This document shows, one piece after another, positions 1 through 5,869 of a stretch of DNA of 9,744 nt. Position numbers and translations under genes: made by a program. The notes beneath the pieces were generated by a model that saw only the letters and a list, made by a program, of their open reading frames with translations, did no database searches and was not told the DNA's origin. Numbering within the stretch: the stretch's first letter is position 1; each line of letters begins with the position of its first letter. The DNA is from Bacillota bacterium (GTDB lineage: Bacteria > Bacillota > Clostridia > Oscillospirales > Ruminococcaceae). The stretch spans positions 1 to 9,744 of the forward strand of contig JAEZQD010000006.1 of assembly GCA_023413185.1 (NCBI GenBank), given 5' to 3'.

Positions 1-259
1 GGCTGATCCTCTTCATGGTAGGACCGGGGCAAACGAAGCACTCCGATACATAAAGGTTGTTTTTATCCATGCCGAAATTGTTCTCTGCGTTAGCCATTGC
101 CGACTTGAGCAGCTTAATCAGCGGCTCGCTTGCCGCCTTGGGCGTGTTCTTCAGAATGGCCATTGCTAAATCAGCCGGCTTGTTTCTGATAAGATCCAGA
201 ACCGGTACAAACTTGCGAGGAGAAATTCGGACATGCTTTAAATAAGCTTTGGCTTCCAT
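1..259 (-). CDS. rplV: 50S ribosomal protein L22, N-terminal part (cut by window edge)
   Basis: L22 binds 23S rRNA and lines the polypeptide exit tunnel of the large subunit. The minus strand from 259 reads MEAKAYLKHVRISPRK, then DLIRNKP, TPKAASEP and NLYVSE, all standard L22 segments. About 86 codons are present. The C-terminal third, including the tunnel beta-hairpin where macrolide-resistance changes arise, lies beyond position 1. The ATG is fixed by an AAGGAGG site about 8 nt upstream (around 265-272). It is the last gene of the S10 operon visible here, 26 nt after rpsS, and is presumably followed by rpsC outside the window. Where many relatives have V after PRK this protein has F (PRKFVPVLDL), probably a lineage difference. 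Family identification is essentially certain. Confidence 0.96.
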   Translation of the reverse strand, partial: MEAKAYLKHVRISPRKFVPVLDLIRNKPADLAMAILKNTPKAASEPLIKLLKSAMANAENNFGMDKNNLYVSECFVCPGPTMKRIS

Positions 260-285
260 TTGTAAATCCTCCTTCCGCCCTTGCG

Positions 286-561
286 TTACTTCTTGGTGGT
301 TTTGGAGCCGGCGTGACCCCTGTACGTTCTCGTGGGGGCGAACTCTCCGAGCTTGTGACCCACCATATCCTCAGTGACATATACCGGCACATGTTTTCTG
401 CCGTCATGCACCGCAATGGTATGCCCAACGAATTCCGGGAAGATGGTGGAGGCTCGGCTCCAGGACTTGAGAACCTTCTTCTCTCCGGCTTCGTTCATGG
501 CGATAACGCGCTTTAGGAGCACCGGTTGTATGAACGGTCCCTTTTTGACGCTTCTGCCCAT
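286..561 (-). CDS. rpsS: 30S ribosomal protein S19
   Basis: S19 sits in the head of the small subunit, contacts 16S rRNA and forms a complex with S13. The 91-residue product is full length for the family. It begins MGRSVKKGPF, has the conserved HTIAVHDGRKHVPVYV strand region (about residues 47-62) and the GHKLGEFAPTRTYRGH segment (about 68-83), and ends in a basic tail. The start is supported by a GGAGG site (AAAGGAGGCAGATGAAC before the ATG). It lies 27 nt after rplB and 26 nt before rplV, in the standard S10 operon order, so it is co-transcribed with both. No anomalies were seen. Confidence 0.97.
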   Translation of the reverse strand: MGRSVKKGPFIQPVLLKRVIAMNEAGEKKVLKSWSRASTIFPEFVGHTIAVHDGRKHVPVYVTEDMVGHKLGEFAPTRTYRGHAGSKTTKK

Positions 562-588
562 TGTTCATCTGCCTCCTTTCGCAGTACC

Positions 589-1422
589 TTATTTCGCATT
601 TCTGCGCTTGACGATATACTTATCGGACTTGTTGTGCTTTGCTCTGGTCTTATAACCAAGCGCAGGCTTGCCCCAGGGGGTAACCGGTCCGGAACGACCG
701 ATGGGGGAACGTCCCTCACCACCGCCGTGGGGATGGTCGCAGGGGTTCATGACGGAACCGCGGACGGTGGGTCTCCAGCCCATGTGACGCTTACGACCGG
801 CCTTGCCGATGTTTACGTTCTCATGGTCGATGTTGCCGACCTGACCGATGGTTGCCATGCAGCCCACAGGAACCTTGCGAAGCTCACTGGAAGGCAGACG
901 AACGAGTGCGTAGTCGCCCTCTTTTGCCATAAGCTGAGCCATGTTGCCGGCCGCTCTTGCAAGCTGACCGCCTCTGCCCGCGTACAGCTCCACGTTGTGG
1001 ATAAAAGTACCGACAGGGATGTTGACCATGGGTAGTGCGTTGCCGGGGATGATGTCCGCCGAAGGACCCGACATTACGGTGGCGCCGACCTTTAAGCCGT
1101 TGGGGGCTAAGATGTAACGCTTTTCACCGTCTGCATACTCGAGCAGCGCAATGTGCGCCGAACGGTTGGGGTCGTACTCCAGTGTGAGCACCGTTGCGGG
1201 GATGTCAAACTTGTCACGCTTGAAGTCGATAATACGGTATTTTCTGCGCGCACCGCCGCCGCGATGGCGAACCGTGATGCGACCGTAGCTGTTTCTGCCG
1301 GAGTTCTTCTTGAGCGTTGTCAGAAGGCTCTTTTCCGGCTCTACCTTCGAAAGCCCCGAGTAATCGGTAACCGTCATCTTACGGCGACCCGGGGTCGTAG
1401 GCTTGTAAAACTTAATAGCCAT
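589..1422 (-). CDS. rplB: 50S ribosomal protein L2
   Basis: L2 is a primary 23S rRNA-binding protein needed for subunit association and for building the peptidyl transferase region. The 277-residue product is full length. It starts MAIKFYKPTTPGRRKMT, has the RHRGGGARRKYRIIDFKRDK block (residues 52-71) of the N-terminal OB-like domain, the NIPVG and ELYAGRGGQLARAAG segments of the SH3-like domain (about 134-159), and the DHPHGGGEGR motif at 229-238, which carries the conserved histidine equivalent to E. coli His229. The basic C-terminal tail is intact. The start has an AAGGAG site about 10 nt upstream. The 149-nt gap separating it from rplW is long for this operon and rich in potential hairpins; the gap to rpsS is only 27 nt. 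Confidence 0.97.
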   Translation of the reverse strand: MAIKFYKPTTPGRRKMTVTDYSGLSKVEPEKSLLTTLKKNSGRNSYGRITVRHRGGGARRKYRIIDFKRDKFDIPATVLTLEYDPNRSAHIALLEYADGEKRYILAPNGLKVGATVMSGPSADIIPGNALPMVNIPVGTFIHNVELYAGRGGQLARAAGNMAQLMAKEGDYALVRLPSSELRKVPVGCMATIGQVGNIDHENVNIGKAGRKRHMGWRPTVRGSVMNPCDHPHGGGEGRSPIGRSGPVTPWGKPALGYKTRAKHNKSDKYIVKRRNAK

Positions 1423-1571
1423 TTCGGTTTCACTCTCCTTGTGTTTGGCTTAGCGAGACGCTTTATTTGCGTCCCATACGATGCCAGCATTTCCATAATG
1501 CAGCGTCTTTCATTCTGACGCGCGCCGCAACCGTTGTTGCAACGCAGGAAAGCGGCTTGCCGGTCTAAATA
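1423..1571 (-). promoter_or_regulatory. Long structured spacer between rplW and rplB
   Basis: No coding frame was found here. In the direction of transcription the RNA can form GCGTC-(9 nt)-GACGC (1521-1503) and then GACGC-(7 nt)-GCGTC (1473-1457). All four arms are mutually compatible, so alternative pairings can exclude each other. Upstream of these lie a GCAAC/GTTGC hairpin (1527-1540), a possible enclosing GCCGC/GCGGC helix (1524-1528 with 1552-1556), and a hairpin over the rplW stop. The rplB ribosome binding site follows about 20 nt after the last hairpin. A translational control or RNA-processing role is inference. Confidence 0.5.
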
Positions 1572-1578
1572 CTAGACC
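1562..1578 (-). repeat. Inverted repeat over the rplW stop codon
   Basis: GGTCTA at 1562-1567 and TAGACC at 1573-1578 are perfect 6-bp complements around a 5-nt loop. They include the TAG stop of rplW (1574-1572). No U-tract follows in the transcription direction, so this does not look like an intrinsic terminator. It may protect or mark the 3' end of the rplW message, or be part of the folded spacer. Confidence 0.5.
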
Positions 1579-1868
1579 ATGCTCTCGAAGAACTCGATGC
1601 CCTTGCTTTTTTCGGTCAGGGTGACGATGGCTTTCTTCCACTTGGGGGTATAGCCGGTGTGTGCACCCATTCTCTTAAAGCGACCTCTTACGTTCATCGT
1701 GTTTACCTTAGCAACCTTTACGCCGAACAGTTTTTCAACCGCACTTGCGATCTCGATCTTGTTGGCATCACGGGCAACCTCAAAGGTGTATTTCTTCTCG
1801 GCTACGCCCGCCATACTCGCTTCTGTAACAACGGGACGAATGACGACATCATGAGGGGTTCTTTCCAT
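1572..1868 (-). CDS. rplW: 50S ribosomal protein L23
   Basis: L23 binds 23S rRNA at the exit-tunnel mouth and docks trigger factor and SRP. The product is 98 residues, normal for a bacterial L23. It has the N-terminal DVVIRPVVTEASM motif (residues 7-19), the KYTFEVARDANKIEIASAVEKLFGV core (about 26-50) and the VNTMNVRGRFKR loop segment (about 55-66). TEAS replaces the more usual TEKS. The start codon overlaps the rplD stop by one base (TAATG), with GAGGAGGTG inside the end of rplD as ribosome binding site, so translation is probably coupled to L4. The gene ends in TAG, over which a 6-bp hairpin can form, and is followed by an unusually long 149-nt gap before rplB. Confidence 0.96.
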   Translation of the reverse strand: MERTPHDVVIRPVVTEASMAGVAEKKYTFEVARDANKIEIASAVEKLFGVKVAKVNTMNVRGRFKRMGAHTGYTPKWKKAIVTLTEKSKGIEFFESMV

Positions 1869-2491
1869 TATGCGTACACCTCCTCGATCTTTGCCACGGC
1901 ATCCTTGACTACGATGAATTTGTCGTAGTTGAGAACGTCGTAAACGTTGAGCGTGTTCACAATCGCGGTTTTTACACCGGGGATGTTGCGCGCGCTCTTA
2001 ACCACATTCATATCAGTGGCAGGCATAACGATGAGCGCTTTCTTGTCGACGCCCAGCGCAGCCAGCATGTTCACCATGCTCTTGGTCTTGATTTCGGAAA
2101 GGCTGATGCTGTCCACCACGATGATGTTCTGCTCCAGCACCTTGCTCGAAAACGCAGACTTCAGTGCAAGTCTCTTGACCTTTTTGTTCAGCGAGTAGCT
2201 GTAATCGCGGGGCTTGGGTCCCAGTGCCACGCCGCCATGACGCCACTGCGGAGCACGGATGGATCCCTGTCTTGCATGACCGGTGCCCTTCTGTCTCCAG
2301 GGCTTGCGTCCACCGCCGCGTACTTCGGTGCGGGTTAAGGTAGACTGTGTCCCCTGGCGCTGGTTGGCAAGATAGTTTACAACCGCGGCATGCATTACGC
2401 TTTTGTTGGGCTCTATACCAAATACGGCCTCAGAAAGCTCGATTTCGCCTTTCTTCTTGCCGGCCATATCATATACTGCAACCTTTGGCAT
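1868..2491 (-). CDS. rplD: 50S ribosomal protein L4
   Basis: L4 binds 23S rRNA domain I and sends a loop into the exit tunnel; in E. coli it also represses its own S10 operon. The product is 207 residues, starting MPKVAVYDMAGKKKGEIELS. The long tunnel loop is complete (about residues 45-98) and contains KPWRQKGTGHAR at 63-74, where macrolide-resistance changes occur in other species; no insertion or deletion is seen there. The ATG at 2491 is chosen because AAGGAGG sits 8 nt upstream and MPKV is the family N-terminus. An in-frame ATG six codons earlier overlaps the rplC stop but has no ribosome binding site of its own. It sits 17 nt after rplC and overlaps rplW by one base. Given the leader attenuator at 3672-3706, L4 is the first candidate for autoregulator. 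Confidence 0.96.
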   Translation of the reverse strand: MPKVAVYDMAGKKKGEIELSEAVFGIEPNKSVMHAAVVNYLANQRQGTQSTLTRTEVRGGGRKPWRQKGTGHARQGSIRAPQWRHGGVALGPKPRDYSYSLNKKVKRLALKSAFSSKVLEQNIIVVDSISLSEIKTKSMVNMLAALGVDKKALIVMPATDMNVVKSARNIPGVKTAIVNTLNVYDVLNYDKFIVVKDAVAKIEEVYA

Positions 2492-2508
2492 TGTACTTCC
2501 TCCTTCCA

Positions 2509-3144
2509 TTACGCCTTTTTCACGCTGTTTGTGATGTACACGATACCGTTCTTGGGACCGGGTACCGCACCCTTGAGCGCAATGAGGTTGTTTTCTGCAT
2601 CAATCTTCGCGACAACAAGGTTCTGAACCGTTACGGCCTCGTTACCCATATGTCCGGGCAGCTTTTTGCCCTTCATTACACGGGACGGCGAGCTACAAGC
2701 ACCCATAGAGCCCGCATGGCGGTGCACAGGACCGGTACCATGGGTTTCTTTCAGGCGGGAGTGACCGTGGCGCTTAATCGCACCTGCATAGCCCTTACCC
2801 TTGCTGGTTCCCGAAACGTCAACATGGTCGCCCAGCTCAAAGACTTCCGCCTTAATGAGGTCGCCTACGTTCATCGCGTCGGGGTCGTCGAATCTGAATT
2901 CTTTCAGATGTTTCTTGGGTGCAACGTCCGCCTTGTCAAAGTGGCCCTTCATGGGCTTGTTGACACGAGCGGCAGATACATCGCCATAGCCGATCTGAAC
3001 AGCAGTGTAGCCGTCGTTCTGCTCGGTTTTCTTCTGCACAACGATGCAGGGACCGGCCTGTACGACGGTTACGGGGATGACGTTGCCTTTTTCATCAAAG
3101 ATCTGCGTCATGCCCAGTTTTTTGCCGATGATTGCCTTTACCAT
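2509..3144 (-). CDS. rplC: 50S ribosomal protein L3
   Basis: L3 is an early-assembly 23S rRNA-binding protein whose long loop reaches toward the peptidyl transferase centre. The 211-residue product is full length. It begins MVKAIIGKKLGMTQIFDEKG, has GTSKGKGYAGAIKRHG (about residues 112-127), then HGTGPVHRHAGSMGACSSPSRVMKGKK across the loop and GHMGNEAVTVQNL after it. The HGTGPVHR variant is one I associate with Clostridia. The start has AGGAGG about 10 nt upstream. The preceding gap to rpsJ is 125 nt, and rplD begins 17 nt after the TAA stop. No disruption was seen. Confidence 0.97.
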   Translation of the reverse strand: MVKAIIGKKLGMTQIFDEKGNVIPVTVVQAGPCIVVQKKTEQNDGYTAVQIGYGDVSAARVNKPMKGHFDKADVAPKKHLKEFRFDDPDAMNVGDLIKAEVFELGDHVDVSGTSKGKGYAGAIKRHGHSRLKETHGTGPVHRHAGSMGACSSPSRVMKGKKLPGHMGNEAVTVQNLVVAKIDAENNLIALKGAVPGPKNGIVYITNSVKKA

Positions 3145-3269
3145 TCTTAAACCTTCCTCCTACGGTTATTGGTTGAGGATTTTTGCCCCCAACATGACCT
3201 GCAACGAAAGACTCACAGCGCAAGTGACGCCGTGCCCGTCTTAATGCCAATCACGGTTGTAAAAAACCG
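3145..3269 (-). other. rpsJ-rplC spacer
   Basis: This 125-nt non-coding gap is longer than usual for the rpsJ-rplC junction. At its upstream end a hairpin can form over the rpsJ stop codon (3253-3270), and at its downstream end lies the AGGAGG site of rplC (about 3155-3160). In between, TCAC/GTGA could form a weak 4-bp stem. No promoter with both boxes and no terminator with a proper U-tract was seen. Confidence 0.45.
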
Positions 3270-3270
3270 T
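3253..3270 (-). repeat. Inverted repeat over the rpsJ stop codon
   Basis: ACGGTT at 3253-3258 and AACCGT at 3265-3270 form a perfect 6-bp inverted repeat around a 6-nt loop that is U-rich in the transcript. The stem ends on the first base of the rpsJ TAA stop (3272-3270). It resembles the stop-codon hairpin of rplW in position, but not in sequence. The U's lie in the loop rather than after the stem, so this is not a standard terminator. Confidence 0.45.
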
Positions 3271-3581
3271 TACAGCTTAAGCTCGATGTCTACGCCGGCA
3301 GGGAGTTCAAGATCCATCAATACCTTGACCGTCTGGTTGGACGGACGCAGGATGTCGATGAGCCTTTTGTGGGTTCTCTGCTCGAACTGCTCGCGGCTGT
3401 CCTTGTACTTGTGTACCGCACGCAGAACGGTGATGATCTCTCTCTCGGTGGGCAGCGGGATGGGACCCGATACCTGAGCGCCGGTGCGCTTAGCGGTCTC
3501 GACAATCTTCTCCGCGGCCTGGTCTACGAGCTGATGATCATACCCCTTGATTCTAACCCTGATTTTTTCCTTGACTGCCAC
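3270..3581 (-). CDS. rpsJ: 30S ribosomal protein S10 (GTG start)
   Basis: S10 (NusE) is a small-subunit head protein and also the NusB partner in antitermination complexes. From the GTG at 3581 the product is 103 residues, matching the E. coli protein: MAVKEKIRVRIKGYDHQLVDQ, AEKIVETAKRTGAQVSGP (about 23-40) with PLPTERE after it, the loop KDSREQFEQRTHKRL (60-74) and the end LPAGVDIELKL. GTG is preferred because AGGAGG lies 9 nt upstream and the N-terminus then aligns with the family. An ATG between this site and the GTG is out of frame and too close to the site. It heads the S10 operon behind a long leader with an intrinsic terminator, so it is probably controlled by attenuation. Confidence 0.95.
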   Translation of the reverse strand: MAVKEKIRVRIKGYDHQLVDQAAEKIVETAKRTGAQVSGPIPLPTEREIITVLRAVHKYKDSREQFEQRTHKRLIDILRPSNQTVKVLMDLELPAGVDIELKL

Positions 3582-3671
3582 TAACCATCGCCTCCTCTGA
3601 GTTTTTTGTTTCTTGGGAGCGACGCTGTAAAAAACGGAACACCCAGCCGTGTGTATCGCGCCAAAGCGTTT

Positions 3672-3706
3672 AAAAAACCGGAGAACTTGACTTGCAAGTT
3701 GTCCGG
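3672..3706 (-). terminator. Rho-independent terminator inside the S10 leader
   Basis: On the minus strand CCGGA, a C, AACTTG, a 5-nt loop, CAAGTT, a C and TCCGG form an 11-bp stem with one C-C mismatch, followed immediately by six U's (3677-3672). This is a textbook intrinsic terminator. It points toward rpsJ and ends about 90 nt before its start codon, downstream of the only good promoter seen. No upstream complement able to form an obvious antiterminator helix was found by eye. Confidence 0.8.
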
Positions 3707-3740
3707 ACACGACCAGTAAAAGGTCACAAAAACGCCGTCT

Positions 3741-3773
3741 GCCGCAACAATCCCTGTAAACAGAGGTCGCAGC
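3741..3773 (-). ncRNA. Stem-loop in the S10 leader
   Basis: In the transcript GCTGCGACCTCTG can pair with CAGGG plus GTTGCGGC around a UUUA loop. This gives about 13 base pairs including three G-U pairs, with a 3-nt AUU bulge in the 3' arm. It lies 35 nt upstream of the leader terminator. The bulged helix is a plausible binding site for a ribosomal protein, but no known leader motif was recognised. Confidence 0.5.
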
Positions 3774-3904
3774 CGCCCCAAGCGCAGGGGTGGAGTTCCG
3801 TATTCATGTCGCCCGGTTTAAAATCGGACATACTCGGCGAAAATTACCCGCAAAACCGCGGCAACCTCTCGCTTCATCGCATATCTGTGCAGTCACGCTT
3901 AATC

Positions 3905-3942
3905 ATAATACTACACGCCTTTGGTGATTGCAAGCTTTTTTT
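3905..3942 (-). promoter_or_regulatory. S10 operon promoter with upstream A-tract
   Basis: The minus strand reads TTGCAA (3933-3928), a 17-bp spacer, then TATTAT (3910-3905), a near-consensus sigma-70/SigA promoter. Seven A's on the same strand (3942-3936) lie 2 bp upstream of the -35 box, where an UP element would be. The predicted start is near 3898. It is the best promoter upstream of rpsJ and would drive the whole S10 operon. Confidence 0.75.
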
Positions 3943-4354
3943 ATGCAAAACAAGCCCCTCTTGGGTGTTTTTTTCAATTTCTACTATTTTTATAATCGCA
4001 ACCACAGTTTTGCTTCCACTTTTGTGATACTTGTACAACAATTCTGTTTTTATTTTGCTTACTGCTATGTTATACTATACCTAATTTAATACGCCGTTTC
4101 AATACCCTTTCATCCTGATGCCCTGTGTTTTGCTGCACCGGTTGCAACAGCGATCCCTTTGCGATACCTATATGTAATATGTAACCGCAAATGGTTTTAT
4201 ATGCAGTAAACCAGACGCTGCCCGCCACTAATCATATAGCTGCATGTTCTCGGTTTATCGGTCTTGCGACGGCAGCATAGTTAATACGGTACACCCGTTC
4301 TCTTTCCCGTACGCTATGCCCTATCTTAGAACCCACATCACAGAAAGGATTGAA
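3943..4354. other. Non-coding divergent region between the S10 promoter and the DUF4349 gene
   Basis: About 410 nt without a supported gene. It is more AT-rich than its surroundings, especially 3970-4080. It contains a possible extended -10 element on the plus strand (4068-4076), a GGTTT/AAACC inverted repeat (4193-4197 with 4208-4212) and a distant ATGCAG/CTGCAT pair (4201-4206 with 4240-4245). No tRNA, riboswitch core or terminator with a strong stem was recognised. Confidence 0.5.
4068..4076 (+). promoter_or_regulatory. Possible extended -10 promoter for the DUF4349-tautomerase pair
   Basis: TGT followed by TATACT matches the extended -10 pattern TGnTATAAT at five of six core bases. No good -35 box lies 17 bp upstream (TTTTAT). 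It is about 280 nt before the gene, which would give a long untranslated leader. It is the best candidate seen in the region, but not strong. Confidence 0.35.
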
Positions 4355-5431
4355 ATGAATATGAGACGCACAACCATTATTACCCGCGCACTCTGTGTAG
4401 CACTCGCCCTTTCTTTAACCGTTTTGGCGGCGGGCTGCTCCGCCAGCGCATCGTCCCCCTCCGCTTCCGCAGCAAGCACCTCCTTGGGCGGTTACACGAC
4501 CGATTTTATGAACGACAGCGCAATGCCTCAAGAATCTCCCGCCGAACAGGAGGAAAAAGGCGCGGGCTTTTCGGGCAGCAACAATACGGTTGCCGAGCAG
4601 CAGCAAAACAACACCGGCGGCTCGCTCAACCGCAAGATTATCAAAACCGTCAATATGTATATGGAGACGCTGGAGTTTGACACCCTAATTGCAAGCCTTA
4701 CCGCCAAAACAAACGAGTTCGGTGGCTATGTGGAAAACTCCTCGGTCAGCGGGCTTGGCGTAAACCAAAAGTATAACGATGAATACGCCCCCACCCGCAA
4801 CGCCTACGTCACGGTACGCGTGCCCACCGCAAAGCTTGACGAATTCACCACCCTCATCGGCACACTGGGCAACGTCACGCAAAAGGACGAGAACAGCGAG
4901 GACATCACCCTTACATACGCCGACACCGAGGCGCGCAAGTCTGCGCTGACCGTCGAGTACGAGCGCCTGATGGCACTGCTTGAAAAGGCGGAAAGCTTAG
5001 AGGCGGTCGTCGCGCTGGAGGCACGGCTTTCGGAGGTCCGCTACGAGCTGGATAGCCTAGGCAGCGCCCTGCGCCGCTACGACAGCCTGGTAGACTTCAG
5101 CACCCTGCACATCAGCGTGCAGGAGGTTCGCCGCCTGACCCCGACCCAGGTCATACCCGAGACCATCGGCGAGCGCATCTCCACCGGCTTTAAAGAAACA
5201 CTGCTCGACATCCGTGACGGCGCGGGCGACTTTGCGGTATGGTTTGTTGTAAACCTGCCCTACCTGCTCATCTGGGCGGTTATCATCACAGGTGTTGTCA
5301 TAGCCATCCGCCGCGTAGCCAAAAAGCGTAAGGAAAGGAAAGCGGCGCAGCCCGCTTACTGTCCCCCCGCGGCAAACATGAACTTCCCGAAGCCCCCCGT
5401 CTCCGCCCCCGAGCAGAAGGACGATAAATAG
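4355..5431 (+). CDS. DUF4349 membrane-anchored lipoprotein
   Basis: The product is a predicted cell-surface lipoprotein of the DUF4349 family, whose biochemical role is not established. In the 358 residues from the ATG at 4355 there is a signal peptide with lipobox LAAGC (lipidated Cys28) and a low-complexity Ser/Ala then Gln/Asn-rich linker to about 90. The family core follows: RKIIKTVNMYMETLEFDTL, GGYVENSSVSG, YVTVRVPTAKLDEF and GNVTQKDENSEDITLTYADTE. Next are a predicted coiled coil (about 190-245), a C-terminal transmembrane helix (about 294-318) and a basic cytoplasmic tail. It is thus anchored at both ends. The start is chosen for AAAGGA 5 nt upstream and the good signal peptide; an open frame continues to 4244 without a ribosome binding site. 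It diverges from the S10 operon and is followed 38 nt later by the tautomerase gene. Confidence 0.88.
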   Translation: MNMRRTTIITRALCVALALSLTVLAAGCSASASSPSASAASTSLGGYTTDFMNDSAMPQESPAEQEEKGAGFSGSNNTVAEQQQNNTGGSLNRKIIKTVNMYMETLEFDTLIASLTAKTNEFGGYVENSSVSGLGVNQKYNDEYAPTRNAYVTVRVPTAKLDEFTTLIGTLGNVTQKDENSEDITLTYADTEARKSALTVEYERLMALLEKAESLEAVVALEARLSEVRYELDSLGSALRRYDSLVDFSTLHISVQEVRRLTPTQVIPETIGERISTGFKETLLDIRDGAGDFAVWFVVNLPYLLIWAVIITGVVIAIRRVAKKRKERKAAQPAYCPPAANMNFPKPPVSAPEQKDDK

Positions 5432-5469
5432 CAGCTCGAGACCAAAGCCAGACGATGCGGAGGAAGCTT

Positions 5470-5856
5470 ATGCCGTTTGTACGAGTCGAGATCCTGTCCG
5501 GCAAAACGCCGGCATATAAAAAGGCGCTGCTGCAAGCGGTGCACGATGCCTTTGTCGCCGTGTTCGAGATAGAGGACGACGACCGCTACCAGCGGCTGTA
5601 CGAGCTGGACGAAGACTGCTTTGAACGAAGAAAGGCAAAAACGGATCGATTTACCCTAATCGAACTAACCCTGTTCCCCGGTCGCAGCAAGGAGCTGAAA
5701 GGACGGCTTATCAAAGACATAACCCGTCTGTTGGGCGAACGGCTCGGCATCGCGCCCACCGACGTTTTTATCATCATCCATGAGCCGCCGCTGGAAAACT
5801 GGGGCTGTAACGGGGAGCAGGCAAGCGAGCTTGGCTTTTCGTATAAAACACAATAA
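5470..5856 (+). CDS. Tautomerase superfamily protein (Tautomerase_2-like)
   Basis: The product is a small enzyme of the 4-oxalocrotonate tautomerase/MIF superfamily, whose members use an N-terminal proline as catalytic base. Starting at 5470 it is 128 residues and reads MPFVRVEILSGKTPAYKKAL, so removal of Met exposes Pro1. The two beta-alpha-beta units typical of the 120-130-residue members are visible: strand 2-8 with helix 14-35, then FTLIELTLFPGRS with helix about 74-95 and the strand DVFIIIHEPPLENWG. The substrate cannot be told. An in-frame ATG five codons upstream is rejected because it would bury the proline and because GGAGG lies 6 nt before 5470. The 38-nt gap suggests co-transcription with the DUF4349 gene, though a functional link is unclear. 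Confidence 0.87.
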   Translation: MPFVRVEILSGKTPAYKKALLQAVHDAFVAVFEIEDDDRYQRLYELDEDCFERRKAKTDRFTLIELTLFPGRSKELKGRLIKDITRLLGERLGIAPTDVFIIIHEPPLENWGCNGEQASELGFSYKTQ

Positions 5857-5869
5857 CGCATCACCCAAT

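Larger units (their letters stand above)
3582..3898 (-). promoter_or_regulatory. S10 operon 5' leader with attenuator architecture
   Basis: The stretch between the predicted transcription start (about 3898) and the rpsJ GTG is about 317 nt and carries no convincing gene. It holds several potential helices: a 13-bp interrupted stem (3741-3773), a strong terminator (3672-3706), and a weaker ACGG/CCGT hairpin followed by six U's (3629-3650). The rpsJ ribosome binding site is at about 3591-3596. The S10 leader of E. coli is known to fold and to be terminated in response to L4. A comparable logic here is inference, since no homology to that leader was recognised. Confidence 0.6.

Noticed and set aside
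526..1035. A 169-codon open frame on the plus strand opposite rplB and rpsS.
   Set aside because: Shadow of rplB/rpsS, with composition typical of an antisense frame and no start signals.
2492..2509. Upstream ATG for rplD adding MEGGST.
   Set aside because: Those codons are simply the rplD ribosome binding site read as protein; no site precedes this ATG.
2347..3150. A 267-codon open frame on the plus strand opposite rplC and the start of rplD.
   Set aside because: It lies antisense to certain ribosomal protein genes, has no ribosome binding site and no recognisable protein features; long antisense frames are expected opposite such codon use.
3582..3710. In-frame upstream extension of rpsJ that would add 43 residues.
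   Set aside because: S10 is about 103 residues, the AGGAGG site fits the GTG at 3581, and the extension runs through the leader terminator.
3818..3877. A 19-codon leader ORF (minus strand, MKREVAAVLRVIFAEYVRF) in the S10 leader.
   Set aside because: No ribosome binding site precedes it and it has no run of regulatory codons, so a leader-peptide attenuator is not supported.
3943..3975. Possible terminator on either strand around the CAAG/CTTG and GCCC/GGGT pairs with flanking T-runs.
   Set aside because: The stems are short or broken by bulges, and the element sits upstream of the S10 promoter, where no transcript clearly needs terminating.
4244..4354. Extended N-terminus for the DUF4349 protein.
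   Set aside because: It has no ribosome binding site and would put 37 residues before a clear lipoprotein signal peptide.
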